From: Agrobacterium tumefaciens
Lineage (GTDB): Bacteria; Pseudomonadota; Alphaproteobacteria; Rhizobiales; Rhizobiaceae
Assembly (NCBI RefSeq): GCF_000834635.1
Contig: NZ_JXQV01000015.1
Location: forward strand, 1 to 64,000
Direction of reading: 5' to 3'
DNA: 64,000 nt
Below are positions 14,667 through 24,062 of this stretch, piece by piece (positions within the stretch are counted from its first letter, which is position 1; each line of letters opens with the position of its first letter). The notes below the pieces were generated by a model that made no database searches, was not told where the DNA came from, and saw nothing but the letters and a program-made list of their open reading frames with translations. The translations under genes were made by a program, and so were the position numbers.

Positions 14667-15089
14667 CTAGTCCGTCGGCTTAGCGTCATAGACGCGGTTT
14701 ATGAGATTGGATCTTATCGGATCATAGAGGTTCTTCAATCGTTTCGATGGCTCAACGGTGTCGATAAAACCAAAATGATCGCATATGAGGATCAAGTCAG
14801 GAGGATTCCGGTTGAGCAACATTTTCAGACATCCCGCGTCCAGCGACCGGATCAAGCCATCTGGCGTCCGAAATGCATAAGGCACAGGCTTTCCTGTTAC
14901 CCAGAAGAGCGCAACGACAAGCTTCTCGAAGGCGTCGACCCAAACCGTTTTACCCTCTCCCTTATCCCGCAGATCCTCCGGCCGATAGAATGTCGGAGAC
15001 TGTCCTTGGGAGATGACATGGTGCCTGCCTTTGTCTTTCATCGGAGGTATGTGGTAACCGATGTCAACCAGATCGTTGAGGTCGTGCAT
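14667..15089 (-). CDS. uncharacterised restriction-operon protein (140 aa)
   Basis: A 140-residue protein with no recognised domain. Visible features are an N-terminal HDLNDLVDIGYHIP, a central EKLVVALFWVTGKPVPYAF and a helical tail KRLKNLYDPIRSNLINRVY. No cysteine cluster, signal peptide or membrane segment is seen. It sits 4 bp after the Mod stop and 3 bp before the helicase start, so co-translation with both is likely. It may be a specificity or regulatory partner of the methylase or helicase, which is a guess from position only. Confidence 0.6.
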   Translation of the reverse strand: MHDLNDLVDIGYHIPPMKDKGRHHVISQGQSPTFYRPEDLRDKGEGKTVWVDAFEKLVVALFWVTGKPVPYAFRTPDGLIRSLDAGCLKMLLNRNPPDLILICDHFGFIDTVEPSKRLKNLYDPIRSNLINRVYDAKPTD

Positions 15090-15093
15090 CGCC

Positions 15094-17961
15094 TCACACC
15101 CCCAGCACCTTCATCACTTCGTCGCCGAGGTGATTGATAACTTTGACTGCAATACGCCCGCTCTTCGGCTTGGCAAATGGCCGGGATACGGTGAGCTTCA
15201 GGCTGTCCCAAGCCTCCTTGTCGATCTCTGCGTTCAGCGTCGAGCGAAGTGCCTTATAGGGCACGTCGGCCCCAGGGAAATAGGCTTGGCGCACAAAGAA
15301 GCTTTCGCCGGAGTAATCAGTATCGATGAACCAGCAGGCGATATCGTCGGGCTCAGAGCTCACCACCTCGCCAGTCGCTGGCTTGAAAATGTCGACTCCC
15401 TTAAGTTCGACACGGTAGCGATCGCCATCCTTCTGCAGTTCGATTTCTGGTTCGCCAAAGACAACAAACAAGTTACCCCCACCGGCCTTCAGGTCACCGG
15501 CCATGTGCAAGTCCGCGTTCATACGTGCATGGAGGATCGGAACGCGGCCGAGTTTGTGGAGCTCCTGCGCATGAGCCTCGAAGTTAAAGGCGCAAGCGAT
15601 GACAATGTCGAAGCCGGCATCGGCTGCCTCACGGGCGCAGGCGACTAGATCCGGACGACTTACAGTGCCGTATTCGGGGCCTATCAGGATAGCCGCCCTA
15701 CGCTCGACCTCTCCCTCCATGTAGCGCCCTTCGGCGCCGATCCATTCCCCGGGCCAGGGTGTCAATGCGTCGAAGCGTATCGCGTCGGATTTGCCGGATT
15801 GATGCACACCCGCCTTTGCCAAGTTTTCCATTATGGCTTTGCGGAAGTTCTCAGCCTCGCGTTCTTCGCGGGTGCGTAGGCCATCTGCAGCATTCACCTC
15901 ATCAATCAGTTCACCATACTCGTCGACCGGAGAGATGGCATGAGGCGATAGGCTCTCTACTGTAAATGGGCCGGCCACGCGGATGCGCTTACTATCTACG
16001 TAGGGCTTATCATAAAGGTTTTCGAAATCGGCTTTGGCAGCTATCGATTTCTCGATTTCCTTCTGACGTGCGGTTCTTGCCGTCCAGAAATTATCGAGCC
16101 CCCCCTTGGCGGCCTGCGGCCAATGCTCAGGTGCGTCTCGCGGGATTTCCCATTCCATAAAACCGTTCGCGGGAGCCTTTTCACCGGAGGGCAGCGTGAC
16201 CTCTCCAGAGGCGGTAAAATCAATCATATTGCCGTCGCGGCCACCACCATCGACTTTATAGGGCACCTTGTGACCGACAAGCGCTCTGTTAAGCGCCAGA
16301 CGGGCATTCTCCACCGCAGGCTGCAGAAGATCCCAGATTGCGTCAATTTCTGCATTGTTGGCAATTGCCTTCAGTGCAACGCGCGGCACTCTTTCGTAGA
16401 CAAAACCGTGACGCACGTCGCTATAAGTCGGCTGAGCCGATGGCGGCGATCGAGTTATCTCAGCGAGCTTCCTCTGTCCCTCAGCACTGTCAGCCAGGAG
16501 ATACCATGGATACTTCGCTCCCATTATTCGAGCTCTTGCCAGGGCCAGCGCAACCCGAGAAGTATCGATGGTGATCCAGCGACGTCCCCATTGCTCGGCA
16601 ACATACGCGGTCGTCCCAGAGCCACATGTTGGGTCCAAAACCAAATCACCTGGATCAGTTACCATTAACAAGCATCGTTCAACAACGCGCTCGTTGGTCT
16701 GAACCACATAGACCTTTCCCTGTGCGCCAGCCAAATTCTCGGTCCAGATATTTGCATTGTTCGTCGATGGCGTGTCGTCATATCCCTCGATAAAGAACGG
16801 TCTGTTAGCGCTAGGATTCACACGGTCAGCGAATACAAGTCGGTTGCGTCCACGCGCATGAGTCCGCCAATGGCGCCCAATTCCCGGGACGTAATTCTTT
16901 CCGGCGACGGACCAGACTACCTGCCCTTCACTTGCTTCGCCGTCCTGAGTTAAGGTGATATCGCTACGGAATGGGCGCCAGCCACTCTCAAATAGTTTGA
17001 CGTTTTCACGCCATTCCTTCGGAATCGACTTCACGCCATCCGCGGTAAAAGCCTTTGTATATTTACCGAAGTCTACACGCTCAAGTCCCGCAGGCTTAAA
17101 TAATTTTCTGTGCTTATTCTGATCAATGTTCTTTGCGTAAAGTAGCAAAAAATCAGATATATTTGATACATTATCAGATTCCTGATAATGAGTTTTTTTG
17201 AATGTAATCTGGGATATGAAATTTTTGTCACCAAACACTTCATCCATCAACGCTCGCACTCGATGCACGTTCTCGTCTCCAATTTGGACGAAGCAGCTTC
17301 CACTTTCCTTCAGAAGCTCGCGTGCTACAGTAAGTCTATCACGCAAGTAGGAGAGATAAGAATGGATTCCATCACGCCACGTGTCGCGAAAAGCTCTTAC
17401 TTGCTCGGGCTCACGCGTGAGGTGGTCGAACTTGCCGTCCTTCACCTCCTTGGAAGTAGTGGACCACTGAAAGTTTGAGTTGAACCGAATGCCATAAGGG
17501 GGATCCAAGAATATGGCCTGCACCTGACCCTTGAGTCCCTCGCGCTCAGCCAGAGAGGCCATCACCTGCAACGAATCGCCAAGTATCATCCGATTCGACC
17601 ACTTTCGTGTGTGGCGGTAGAACTCGATTTCAGCCTCGCGATCCTCCTCGGTCAGGCCAAAATGCCCGAACAAGTCATCAGCCTTGCCGCGGCCGTTCCT
17701 CAGGTCGTCAATCAGCGCTTTAGGGTGGACCTGCTCCTGGAGAAAGATAGGCGGCGCATCGACCGTCAGCTCGGCCTGATCCGGATTCTTGCCTCGCCAG
17801 ACAAGCTGCGGATCGAGATCGCGGTTGCGCCGGTCCCAAGCCTTTCGAATTGGCTTCTTGTCGTCGTCTGTTAGAACGGGCTCCAGTTCAGCCGGCGGGA
17901 TGTTGGCGCGGGTCTCGCCATGGGTGATGATGTCCACCGGCGTCTTCTTCTCATTTGCCAT
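15094..17961 (-). CDS. type III-like site-specific DNA methyltransferase (Mod)
   Basis: A 955-residue beta-class N6-adenine or N4-cytosine methyltransferase. Motif IV is DPPY at 153-156 (IFLDPPYGIRF) and the SAM-binding motif I follows it (LDPTCGSGTTAYVAEQWG, 443-460), the order usual for type III Mod proteins. The region between them (~165-440) would hold target recognition. The C-terminal ~450 residues are longer than in common Mod proteins (typically 550-700 aa) and include GEVTLPSGEKAPANGFMEW and a final all-beta part; they match the long methylases that accompany BPTD_3080-like Res proteins. It overlaps the upstream DUF4268 gene by 11 bp. Confidence 0.88.
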   Translation of the reverse strand: MANEKKTPVDIITHGETRANIPPAELEPVLTDDDKKPIRKAWDRRNRDLDPQLVWRGKNPDQAELTVDAPPIFLQEQVHPKALIDDLRNGRGKADDLFGHFGLTEEDREAEIEFYRHTRKWSNRMILGDSLQVMASLAEREGLKGQVQAIFLDPPYGIRFNSNFQWSTTSKEVKDGKFDHLTREPEQVRAFRDTWRDGIHSYLSYLRDRLTVARELLKESGSCFVQIGDENVHRVRALMDEVFGDKNFISQITFKKTHYQESDNVSNISDFLLLYAKNIDQNKHRKLFKPAGLERVDFGKYTKAFTADGVKSIPKEWRENVKLFESGWRPFRSDITLTQDGEASEGQVVWSVAGKNYVPGIGRHWRTHARGRNRLVFADRVNPSANRPFFIEGYDDTPSTNNANIWTENLAGAQGKVYVVQTNERVVERCLLMVTDPGDLVLDPTCGSGTTAYVAEQWGRRWITIDTSRVALALARARIMGAKYPWYLLADSAEGQRKLAEITRSPPSAQPTYSDVRHGFVYERVPRVALKAIANNAEIDAIWDLLQPAVENARLALNRALVGHKVPYKVDGGGRDGNMIDFTASGEVTLPSGEKAPANGFMEWEIPRDAPEHWPQAAKGGLDNFWTARTARQKEIEKSIAAKADFENLYDKPYVDSKRIRVAGPFTVESLSPHAISPVDEYGELIDEVNAADGLRTREEREAENFRKAIMENLAKAGVHQSGKSDAIRFDALTPWPGEWIGAEGRYMEGEVERRAAILIGPEYGTVSRPDLVACAREAADAGFDIVIACAFNFEAHAQELHKLGRVPILHARMNADLHMAGDLKAGGGNLFVVFGEPEIELQKDGDRYRVELKGVDIFKPATGEVVSSEPDDIACWFIDTDYSGESFFVRQAYFPGADVPYKALRSTLNAEIDKEAWDSLKLTVSRPFAKPKSGRIAVKVINHLGDEVMKVLGV

Positions 17962-18874
17962 CAGTCGGCTCCCTCAATCTCGCTTCTAGCGCTGCGGTGT
18001 AGCGACGCCTTTGTTCTTCAAACCAGTCAACCAAAGCCGGCCACTCTTCTCTCATGCCGAAGCCTGGCGTGCGTTTCCTGACGAGAAAATGATCTTTGGA
18101 CCCATCAAACACAGTGTCCAGATGACTCTCCAGCTCATTGCGGAGCGGCAGCAGAAGGGCCGCCGCCGCATCTCTGTCTCCTGACCAGGGAGAACGGACA
18201 TAGACGCCGCAGTTTTTGCGCGCGATGTAAGCGGAAAAAAGCAGTCGACCGTCAGCCACCGGCATCCAATAGTTCCAACCGGATCTGGGCTTGACGGCAG
18301 CGATCTCGGGGTAACGTTCGGCGTATAGGTTCCAAAATTGAGATCTTAACTGGGACTCAGGATCATTCGAAACCGCAGGCTTGGCCGCCTCTTTCAGTTT
18401 TCTCTCCCAATGGCTGGGCTTCTCCAACACTTCGAAGATCGGAGCGAATGGACTGTCTCCAATGCGGACAACACGCAGACGCACTGCAAAGAAAGCCAAA
18501 TCGTCGGACGTGTTCTGATTGAGCCATCTGAGCGCAGAAAGGTGCGGCTCGCGGAACTTCGGCGCTATCCAGATCACTGTGTGTGCTTCCAGACCGGAAA
18601 GGTAAGTCATGATCTGACCGAGATGCGTGTGGTCGGTCTGTTCAAGCTGGTTCTCAATCAGCACGACTGTGCCGTCGCTTGGATTTCGCGCCAAGATATC
18701 GGCTGCGAAAGTGTCAACAGCGATTTCGGTTCCGGTTATCTCAAGCGGGATGCCGACAGCTTCTGACAGTTGGTCTATGTTCTCAGCTAGCCATGGCGTG
18801 AAAGACAGCGCCTCATGTGGCCAGGCATCACGCGGTATCAGATCCATGAGTCGTCCAAAGGTGACATCGGTCAT
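17951..18874 (-). CDS. DUF4268 protein with PD-(D/E)XK-like nuclease core
   Basis: A 307-residue protein. Residues ~50-105 have the layout of a restriction-like nuclease core: D59 in TFAADILARN, then VLIENQLEQTD, where E74-x-Q76 stands where E-x-K is common, then HLGQIMTYLSGL and TVIWIAPKF. This arrangement is shared with the DUF91/NucS-like and DUF4268 proteins. The C-terminal part (FWNLYAERYP, then GWNYWMPVADGRLLFSAYI, then WFEEQRRRYTAALEARL) is the DUF4268 region proper. It overlaps its neighbours by 4 and 11 bp, so it is co-translated with the restriction genes and may supply a second nuclease or a DNA-end sensor. Confidence 0.75.
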   Translation of the reverse strand: MTDVTFGRLMDLIPRDAWPHEALSFTPWLAENIDQLSEAVGIPLEITGTEIAVDTFAADILARNPSDGTVVLIENQLEQTDHTHLGQIMTYLSGLEAHTVIWIAPKFREPHLSALRWLNQNTSDDLAFFAVRLRVVRIGDSPFAPIFEVLEKPSHWERKLKEAAKPAVSNDPESQLRSQFWNLYAERYPEIAAVKPRSGWNYWMPVADGRLLFSAYIARKNCGVYVRSPWSGDRDAAAALLLPLRNELESHLDTVFDGSKDHFLVRKRTPGFGMREEWPALVDWFEEQRRRYTAALEARLREPTDGK

Positions 18875-19578
18875 GATGAAACCTCGATGCCTAGGCCCCC
18901 ATCCGCTGCGTCCGTTGTTTGCTCTCCCAAAGAAATCACGGACTGCTGCAATGCATCGGGCAGGCTATTGGCAAAGGCCATCGCCATTTTGCGTCGTTCA
19001 GCCAACGCAGGAGCATCCCCCAGCATCATCAGAAGAACGTCAAAGACACGGGTTCCAGATAAGGGAGGTAGGCCATGGTCTCCTATGGAGCGATCCAACG
19101 CTGCGGAAACTTGTAAAAAACCAATCCCATCAAGACGACGATAGAAATGCATCATCTGATCGATGGGCCGCTGACCTCCCGTTCGGAGCCCTGCTCTTGC
19201 CAAACGGTCACAAGGTGTCCATCCCTCAGGACGCACGAACCAGAAGAGCTTGGTAGTGCCAGACATCAGGCGGAAACGCGTCGCGTGCTGCGTGTGCAAA
19301 CGATCGATGATGCCCGACAGTTGCTCGGCACGCGCCTCCAGTGTTGCAAAATCTTCTCGGGCGGCGAGCGACAAGCTCTTGATGAGTTCCTCGATGCTAT
19401 CATTGTGCAGATTGCGGGCGAAGCGGTAATATCCTGCTATCTGATGCACGTCATTTAGCACGAGCCCGCTGTGTGCTTCAATCAGCCGCTGTTGAGGGGC
19501 ATCGAACCACAGCCACCATCGCAGCCGCTCGCAAAGAGCGACGAACAGGTTCTTCTTAGCCATGCACTCAGGGATCAT
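18871..19578 (-). CDS. uncharacterised restriction-operon protein (235 aa)
   Basis: A 235-residue protein that I do not recognise. It is largely helical: LFVALCERLRWWLWFDAP at the start, a middle HLHND-like segment (RNLHNDSIEELIKSL), then FATLEARAEQLSGIIDRLH, and a pattern LFWFVRPEGWTPCDRLARAG. It has no signal peptide, membrane segment or zinc cluster. It starts inside the res stop (ATGA overlap) and ends in an ATGA overlap with the DUF4268 gene. The tight coupling argues that it is a stoichiometric part of the same system. Confidence 0.65.
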   Translation of the reverse strand: MIPECMAKKNLFVALCERLRWWLWFDAPQQRLIEAHSGLVLNDVHQIAGYYRFARNLHNDSIEELIKSLSLAAREDFATLEARAEQLSGIIDRLHTQHATRFRLMSGTTKLFWFVRPEGWTPCDRLARAGLRTGGQRPIDQMMHFYRRLDGIGFLQVSAALDRSIGDHGLPPLSGTRVFDVLLMMLGDAPALAERRKMAMAFANSLPDALQQSVISLGEQTTDAADGGLGIEVSS

Positions 19579-22500
19579 GCTGATACAGTTCCGCGCAGTT
19601 CCGCAATCACCCTATCAAGCTCTGGACCGAAATCGTAAACGCTGCGCAATTCTTTAAATCCCCACCGCCCGTAAGCGCCTAGCCGGTTCACGGCCGGGAT
19701 CCACTTGTTCCTCATCGTCTCGGCTTTGAGCATCGCATCGTGGCCGCGGAAACCCTTTACCTCAAGAACGAGGGTCAGCGGCGGCTCCCCATCAGGCACT
19801 CTCAAGCGCACAAGGTAGTCGGGTCGATAGCGGTGCGGCTCGCCTTCCTTCGAGTATGGCACTTCGAAGTGTAGGTTGTGATTTTTGGCATATGCCTCGA
19901 CGTCAGGATGCATGTCGAGAAGTTCGGCGAGTTTGTTTTCCCAATCCTGGTCCGTCACGATCCAGTTAATGTGGCTGCGTTCCGGATTTGGCCAGTGCCG
20001 GCTGGCGCTTGAGGTGTTGAAATTGACGGATGCAGTTGAGCCCTCAGGTGCGTAGGGATCAAGCACGGCACGGATGATAGGTTCGCCGCCGGGTTGGTCG
20101 ATCAAAACGCCCATCAACAAGTCGCAAACCTCGTCAGCGAGCTGGCGGTAGCGCAGCTGTGCTGGCCGCGTATCCCCCTTACAGACAAAGCGATCAGAGC
20201 TGAGCCACTGCAGCACAATGCGCTTTGCGTGCGGGAACAAATGGGTTTTCGGAGCGCCATTCGGATCGCGGAGCTTCTCTGAGACCCAGTAGCTTGCGAT
20301 ATCGAAAGCAATGGTCGACAGGCGCTTATCGTCTAGATGAGTGAGGCCGATTTGGTGCTTCTCACCGACAATACCGGACATTTGCACCACCGTGGCGCCG
20401 ACCTTGTCGGGTGTAAGCACATAAGGTTCCATCCGCGACAGGTCAACGTCAATACGCTCTCGGGGGAAGTCCGTGCGGAAACCTTCGACCCGTGGGAAGG
20501 CAATTTCGAGGTGGTCGCGCTCCGGGCTCATCGCCTGCACGTGCACGACGGGTCTCGGGGGCTGCGGAGGCGCAGGGCGCGCTTGGTCCGAGAAGTTCAG
20601 CCCATCGATGCCCATGATGTCGGCATATTCCGTGCGGAAAAGGCCAGTATCGGGATCAGCCTCGTATGATAGGCGCCGAAGCGCACGGCCGATCACTTGC
20701 TCACAGATCAACCTTGAGCCAAACGCGCGCAATCCCATGATGTGCGTGACATTGTTAGCGTCCCATCCCTCCGTCAGCATCGAGACCGAGACAACGCAGC
20801 GGATCTGTTCTCCAAGACGTCCCTTTCGGCCGACAGTGTTCATCACCTCGCGGAGGATCTCCGCATCGCTGAGCTCGCCGGCGCCGGGATCTCGACGTAT
20901 ACGCTCTCGCTTGAAAGCTTCGATCTCTATCGCGTGGGCATCACGGAAACCCTTATCGATCTCCCCACCGCTTTCGAGCGCCGCGGAGTCGATCAGGATT
21001 GTTCGGGGTTTCTCGAGCCGCTGATCGTGATCGTCATAGTTTCGAAAAAGATCCAGCTCGCCCTGGCGGACGCGCTCCTGATCCTGCTCGTCGGTGTAGG
21101 TGTAGCCCGCGATGTAGTCCCGAACCATCTCCGAATTGGTCGTGTTGTTGCACACCACGATAAAAACGGGCGGTATTCCGACCTGGTTCTGTTCCCAGAG
21201 CCTAAACGTTTTCTCGTAGTGCCCGTATAGAGCATCGAGCGCTACCTTCAGCTCAATCGGCAGCTTATGTGGATCAGGCTTGCCTTCACCCTTCTTGCGC
21301 TTGTCAGGCATGCGCTGGCGAATTTGCGGCCAAAGGTTACGATACATCACTTGCTGACCATCCGCCCGATTGTCAGCGATCGGCACGCGCGGAAGTTTCA
21401 CGATCCCGCACTCTATGGCATCCATCAGCGAAAAGTCTGTCACGACCCAAGGGAACAGCGTGCCCTCTGGCCAATTGGAGCCACTGAGAAAGAAGGGCGT
21501 CGCAGACAGATCGTAAACTGCGCGGACGCCTAATTGTCGGTTGAGCGCTTCGAGGCCAGACATCCAAAGGTGCGCAGCCTCGGCATTCTCTTCCGCTTCC
21601 TTACGCTCCTCACCCGTGAGCTTTATCACCTCTGCTACGGGACGAGCCCGATAACAGTGATGCGCCTCGTCATTTATCACGACGACGTTCTTATGACCCA
21701 TAAGGTCGCCCATAACCCGCCGGATCATCTCTCCTTCGGTTTCCAGTGTCTGTAGGGCGTCTCCGTGCCCTTGAAGCACTTGGCGAGTTCCATTCGCAGC
21801 ATCAAAGCCGTCCTGCAGCTTGAACTTATGGAAGTTAGTTATAACGATGTCCGCGCGCTGGAGGTCTGGCAAAAGATCATGCGGCACGAGGTTCAGCTTG
21901 TCATAATATCCCTGCTCGTCGTTCGGCATCAGCACTCGCAGACGGTCGCGAATCGTGATGCCAGGCGTCACAATCAGGAAAGCCTTAGAGAACCGCTTGC
22001 TTGTGGGCGAGCGCACCGCATTCAAGGCCTGCCATGCGATCAGCATCGCCATGACGGTGGTCTTTCCGGCGCCAGTCGCTAGCTTGAACGCAAAGCGCAT
22101 CAGATCAGGCGCAGCCTCGGATGGAGCTTCGCCCTCAGCCTGTAACGCGAAGTTATTAGCTGTGGATATCCAATTAAGGTATCTGCGTCCTCGCGCGCCC
22201 ATATCTGGCGCAACTTCCGAAAGCCAGATGGCTGCCTCGACGGCTTCCAGCTGACAGAAGAATGGACGTATGATCTGGCTATCGTCCAATTGCAGGGAGC
22301 GCCAGTGCTGCAATAGCCTTTGGGTAACTGGTGTAACCTTCCACTGAGAAGGGTTCTTCAGTGAGCGCCAGGTATCTAGATCCTGCCGCAGCTGGTTGAT
22401 CATCGGCGACGGGTTGAACTCGGTCGCATCCGTCGACAAGTCATCATTAAACACAAGACTCGACTGGGTAGATTTCGCGCTCGTCGATGCAGCACCTGGA

Positions 22501-22634
22501 AGCGCCGTCCACAGTGCAGACCCACGACGCTGCTCAATGATTCGATCCGTAGGATGACCATTTAAATCGAGTTCCCAATGCCTGGTCGGCAGCGCATACG
22601 GCGTGTTGATGATCGGCTTGTCAAAGAAACTCAT
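19575..22634 (-). CDS. type III-like restriction endonuclease subunit (Res, BPTD_3080-like)
   Basis: A 1019-residue SF2 helicase-nuclease, first gene of the restriction operon. Walker A is KLATGAGKTTVM (186-192), the DEAH box is INDEAHHCYR (321-324), and helicase motif V/VI lie near MLTEGWDANNVTHI and EQVIGRALRR. The C-terminus has a PD-(D/E)XK nuclease: RPDYLVRL with D939, then LVLEVKGF with E958-x-K960. It would translocate along and cut unmodified DNA, guided by the Mod protein. A GGAG lies about 6 bp before the ATG. The operon's promoter should lie in 22640-22800, downstream of the second tRNA-Ser repeat. Confidence 0.9.
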   Translation of the reverse strand: MSFFDKPIINTPYALPTRHWELDLNGHPTDRIIEQRRGSALWTALPGAASTSAKSTQSSLVFNDDLSTDATEFNPSPMINQLRQDLDTWRSLKNPSQWKVTPVTQRLLQHWRSLQLDDSQIIRPFFCQLEAVEAAIWLSEVAPDMGARGRRYLNWISTANNFALQAEGEAPSEAAPDLMRFAFKLATGAGKTTVMAMLIAWQALNAVRSPTSKRFSKAFLIVTPGITIRDRLRVLMPNDEQGYYDKLNLVPHDLLPDLQRADIVITNFHKFKLQDGFDAANGTRQVLQGHGDALQTLETEGEMIRRVMGDLMGHKNVVVINDEAHHCYRARPVAEVIKLTGEERKEAEENAEAAHLWMSGLEALNRQLGVRAVYDLSATPFFLSGSNWPEGTLFPWVVTDFSLMDAIECGIVKLPRVPIADNRADGQQVMYRNLWPQIRQRMPDKRKKGEGKPDPHKLPIELKVALDALYGHYEKTFRLWEQNQVGIPPVFIVVCNNTTNSEMVRDYIAGYTYTDEQDQERVRQGELDLFRNYDDHDQRLEKPRTILIDSAALESGGEIDKGFRDAHAIEIEAFKRERIRRDPGAGELSDAEILREVMNTVGRKGRLGEQIRCVVSVSMLTEGWDANNVTHIMGLRAFGSRLICEQVIGRALRRLSYEADPDTGLFRTEYADIMGIDGLNFSDQARPAPPQPPRPVVHVQAMSPERDHLEIAFPRVEGFRTDFPRERIDVDLSRMEPYVLTPDKVGATVVQMSGIVGEKHQIGLTHLDDKRLSTIAFDIASYWVSEKLRDPNGAPKTHLFPHAKRIVLQWLSSDRFVCKGDTRPAQLRYRQLADEVCDLLMGVLIDQPGGEPIIRAVLDPYAPEGSTASVNFNTSSASRHWPNPERSHINWIVTDQDWENKLAELLDMHPDVEAYAKNHNLHFEVPYSKEGEPHRYRPDYLVRLRVPDGEPPLTLVLEVKGFRGHDAMLKAETMRNKWIPAVNRLGAYGRWGFKELRSVYDFGPELDRVIAELRGTVSA

Positions 22635-22805
22635 GCTGTCTCCGCCCCCTTACGGAATCATGGAGGAATGGAGCAAAAAAGTCACTGCATATCAATACCA
22701 ATAATTGAAAAAGGGAGCCGCTCTTCGTGAAGGTTGCGGCACACTGTCGGCGCGAGATGAACGGCGTCTACCGCGCACCGACACACTTTGGTGAGCAAGC
22801 ACCCC

Positions 22806-22946
22806 GATTGCTGGTTATGAGAACGCCCGCACGAACCTCACAGTTCGTGCCCGCGGAGAGGTGGCAGAGTGGTCGAATGCACCGCACTCGAAATGCGGCA
22901 TACCTGCAAGGGTATCGTGGGTTCAAATCCCACCCTCTCCGCCATA
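22806..22946 (+). repeat. 141-bp direct repeat, copy 2 (contains tRNA-Ser)
   Basis: Identical base for base to 3669-3809, offset 19,137 bp. It holds the 49-bp leader with the 8-bp hairpin and the whole tRNA. Because the leader is also duplicated, this is more than the usual 3'-end att duplication. Confidence 0.95.
22855..22944 (+). tRNA. tRNA-Ser (CGA), copy 2
   Basis: A second complete 90-nt tRNA-Ser with anticodon CGA, identical to 3718-3807 including the encoded CCA. Both copies look functional, giving two genes for the UCG codon within 19 kb. Confidence 0.96.
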
Positions 22947-23099
22947 ATGGCCTTGGGCGGCAAGGTTTCGGTCGAAGACATGGCCTTTATCAGTGCTTGA
23001 TCATTCGGCTGCCATTTGTCAACGCCACAGCCACGGCACTTCCCACTCAGCGCCAGCCTTCCCGTGATGTCGACCCGCGCGTTTTCCTTTCTGCCAACT

Positions 23100-24059
23100 T
23101 CACAGCCGATCAAGCAGCTCCGTCTTTTTGGCTGCAAACTCTTCGTCCGAAATTATCCCCTTCGAACGCAGACCAGCGAGCCGCTCGATTTTGCTGATGA
23201 TATCGTCTTGATGAAAAACCGCCTGGTCTGGAACGACGCTCGCGCCTGGAGGCGTAATAGGCGAGACTGGTATTGGCTGCACTGGATTCGGTGCCGCGCT
23301 CTGCGTGACTTGAGGCGTCTCAGGGCTGCCGACGGTCGGGACGATATCGAGATCAACCACCCGGATAAGACCATGCTGAGACGTGAAGGTTAATGACTGG
23401 TCCCCGCTCTGCTGCTGGGAAAAGCCGCCTATGTTGTGGTCTTGAGTATCGTAAACAGTGATCTGTCCATTGACATCGATGGCCAACCGGCGGCTTGCCG
23501 GAAAGAACGCGTAGCGAAGGTTGTTCTGGGCACCAGTTGACGAAGCCTGCCCGAGATGTTGCGGCCAAGAACTGTTTTGCGAACTTGACTGGTAGAAAAA
23601 GCTGTTTCCGTTTCCCTGGCTTTGAGACTGATGAGGCCGATCTAGTTTCGGGCCAGATAGCTTACCCGACCTTATATAATCGGCGATTTCGGAGCATAGC
23701 ATATCAACCCGGTGCTTCAGACCATTGTTGAACATGTCACCGACCATGATCATGCCGCCATTCGACCACTGTCCCATCCCGCCGAGTTCGGAGTGATTGA
23801 ACTGCGCCTGATTGGTGTTGCCTGCAATCAACGCCATTGTGAGATGCTCGATGACACCTTGGCTGACGCCGTGTCGCTGGGATAAGCCATCGACAATGCT
23901 TTGTTCCTGAGTATCTCTGATCACAAGCGGCGCTCCATTTGTTCGAAGTTTTCTTATTACATTTGCGAAGCCATGAAGATAGGCTTTGCACAACTCCGGG
24001 CAACATCGACAGACATAGTTGGTGCAAGACTCTTGAGTTTCAAAATCCGCCGGGATCAT
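23100..24059 (-). CDS. SHOCT-domain protein
   Basis: A 319-residue protein. The start at 24059 has GGAGGT 6 bp upstream. An N-terminal cysteine cluster (CTNYVCRCCPELC) could bind metal. Residues ~70-150 are helical, followed by a long Gln/Ser/Pro-rich linker with a beta segment (RYAFFPASRRLAIDVNGQITVYD). The last ~35 residues are a SHOCT domain (ISKIERLAGLRSKGIISDEEFAAKKTELL), a short oligomerisation module. The Shine-Dalgarno falls inside integrase-start repeat C, so insertion at C replaced whatever once lay upstream and may have changed expression. Function unknown. Confidence 0.72.
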   Translation of the reverse strand: MIPADFETQESCTNYVCRCCPELCKAYLHGFANVIRKLRTNGAPLVIRDTQEQSIVDGLSQRHGVSQGVIEHLTMALIAGNTNQAQFNHSELGGMGQWSNGGMIMVGDMFNNGLKHRVDMLCSEIADYIRSGKLSGPKLDRPHQSQSQGNGNSFFYQSSSQNSSWPQHLGQASSTGAQNNLRYAFFPASRRLAIDVNGQITVYDTQDHNIGGFSQQQSGDQSLTFTSQHGLIRVVDLDIVPTVGSPETPQVTQSAAPNPVQPIPVSPITPPGASVVPDQAVFHQDDIISKIERLAGLRSKGIISDEEFAAKKTELLDRL

Positions 24060-24062
24060 AGT

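Noticed and set aside
13848-15137. 429-residue plus-strand frame opposite the helicase and the 140-aa gene
   Set aside because: It is a high-GC shadow of two genes with recognised or operon-supported sequence on the minus strand; no family pattern or Shine-Dalgarno.
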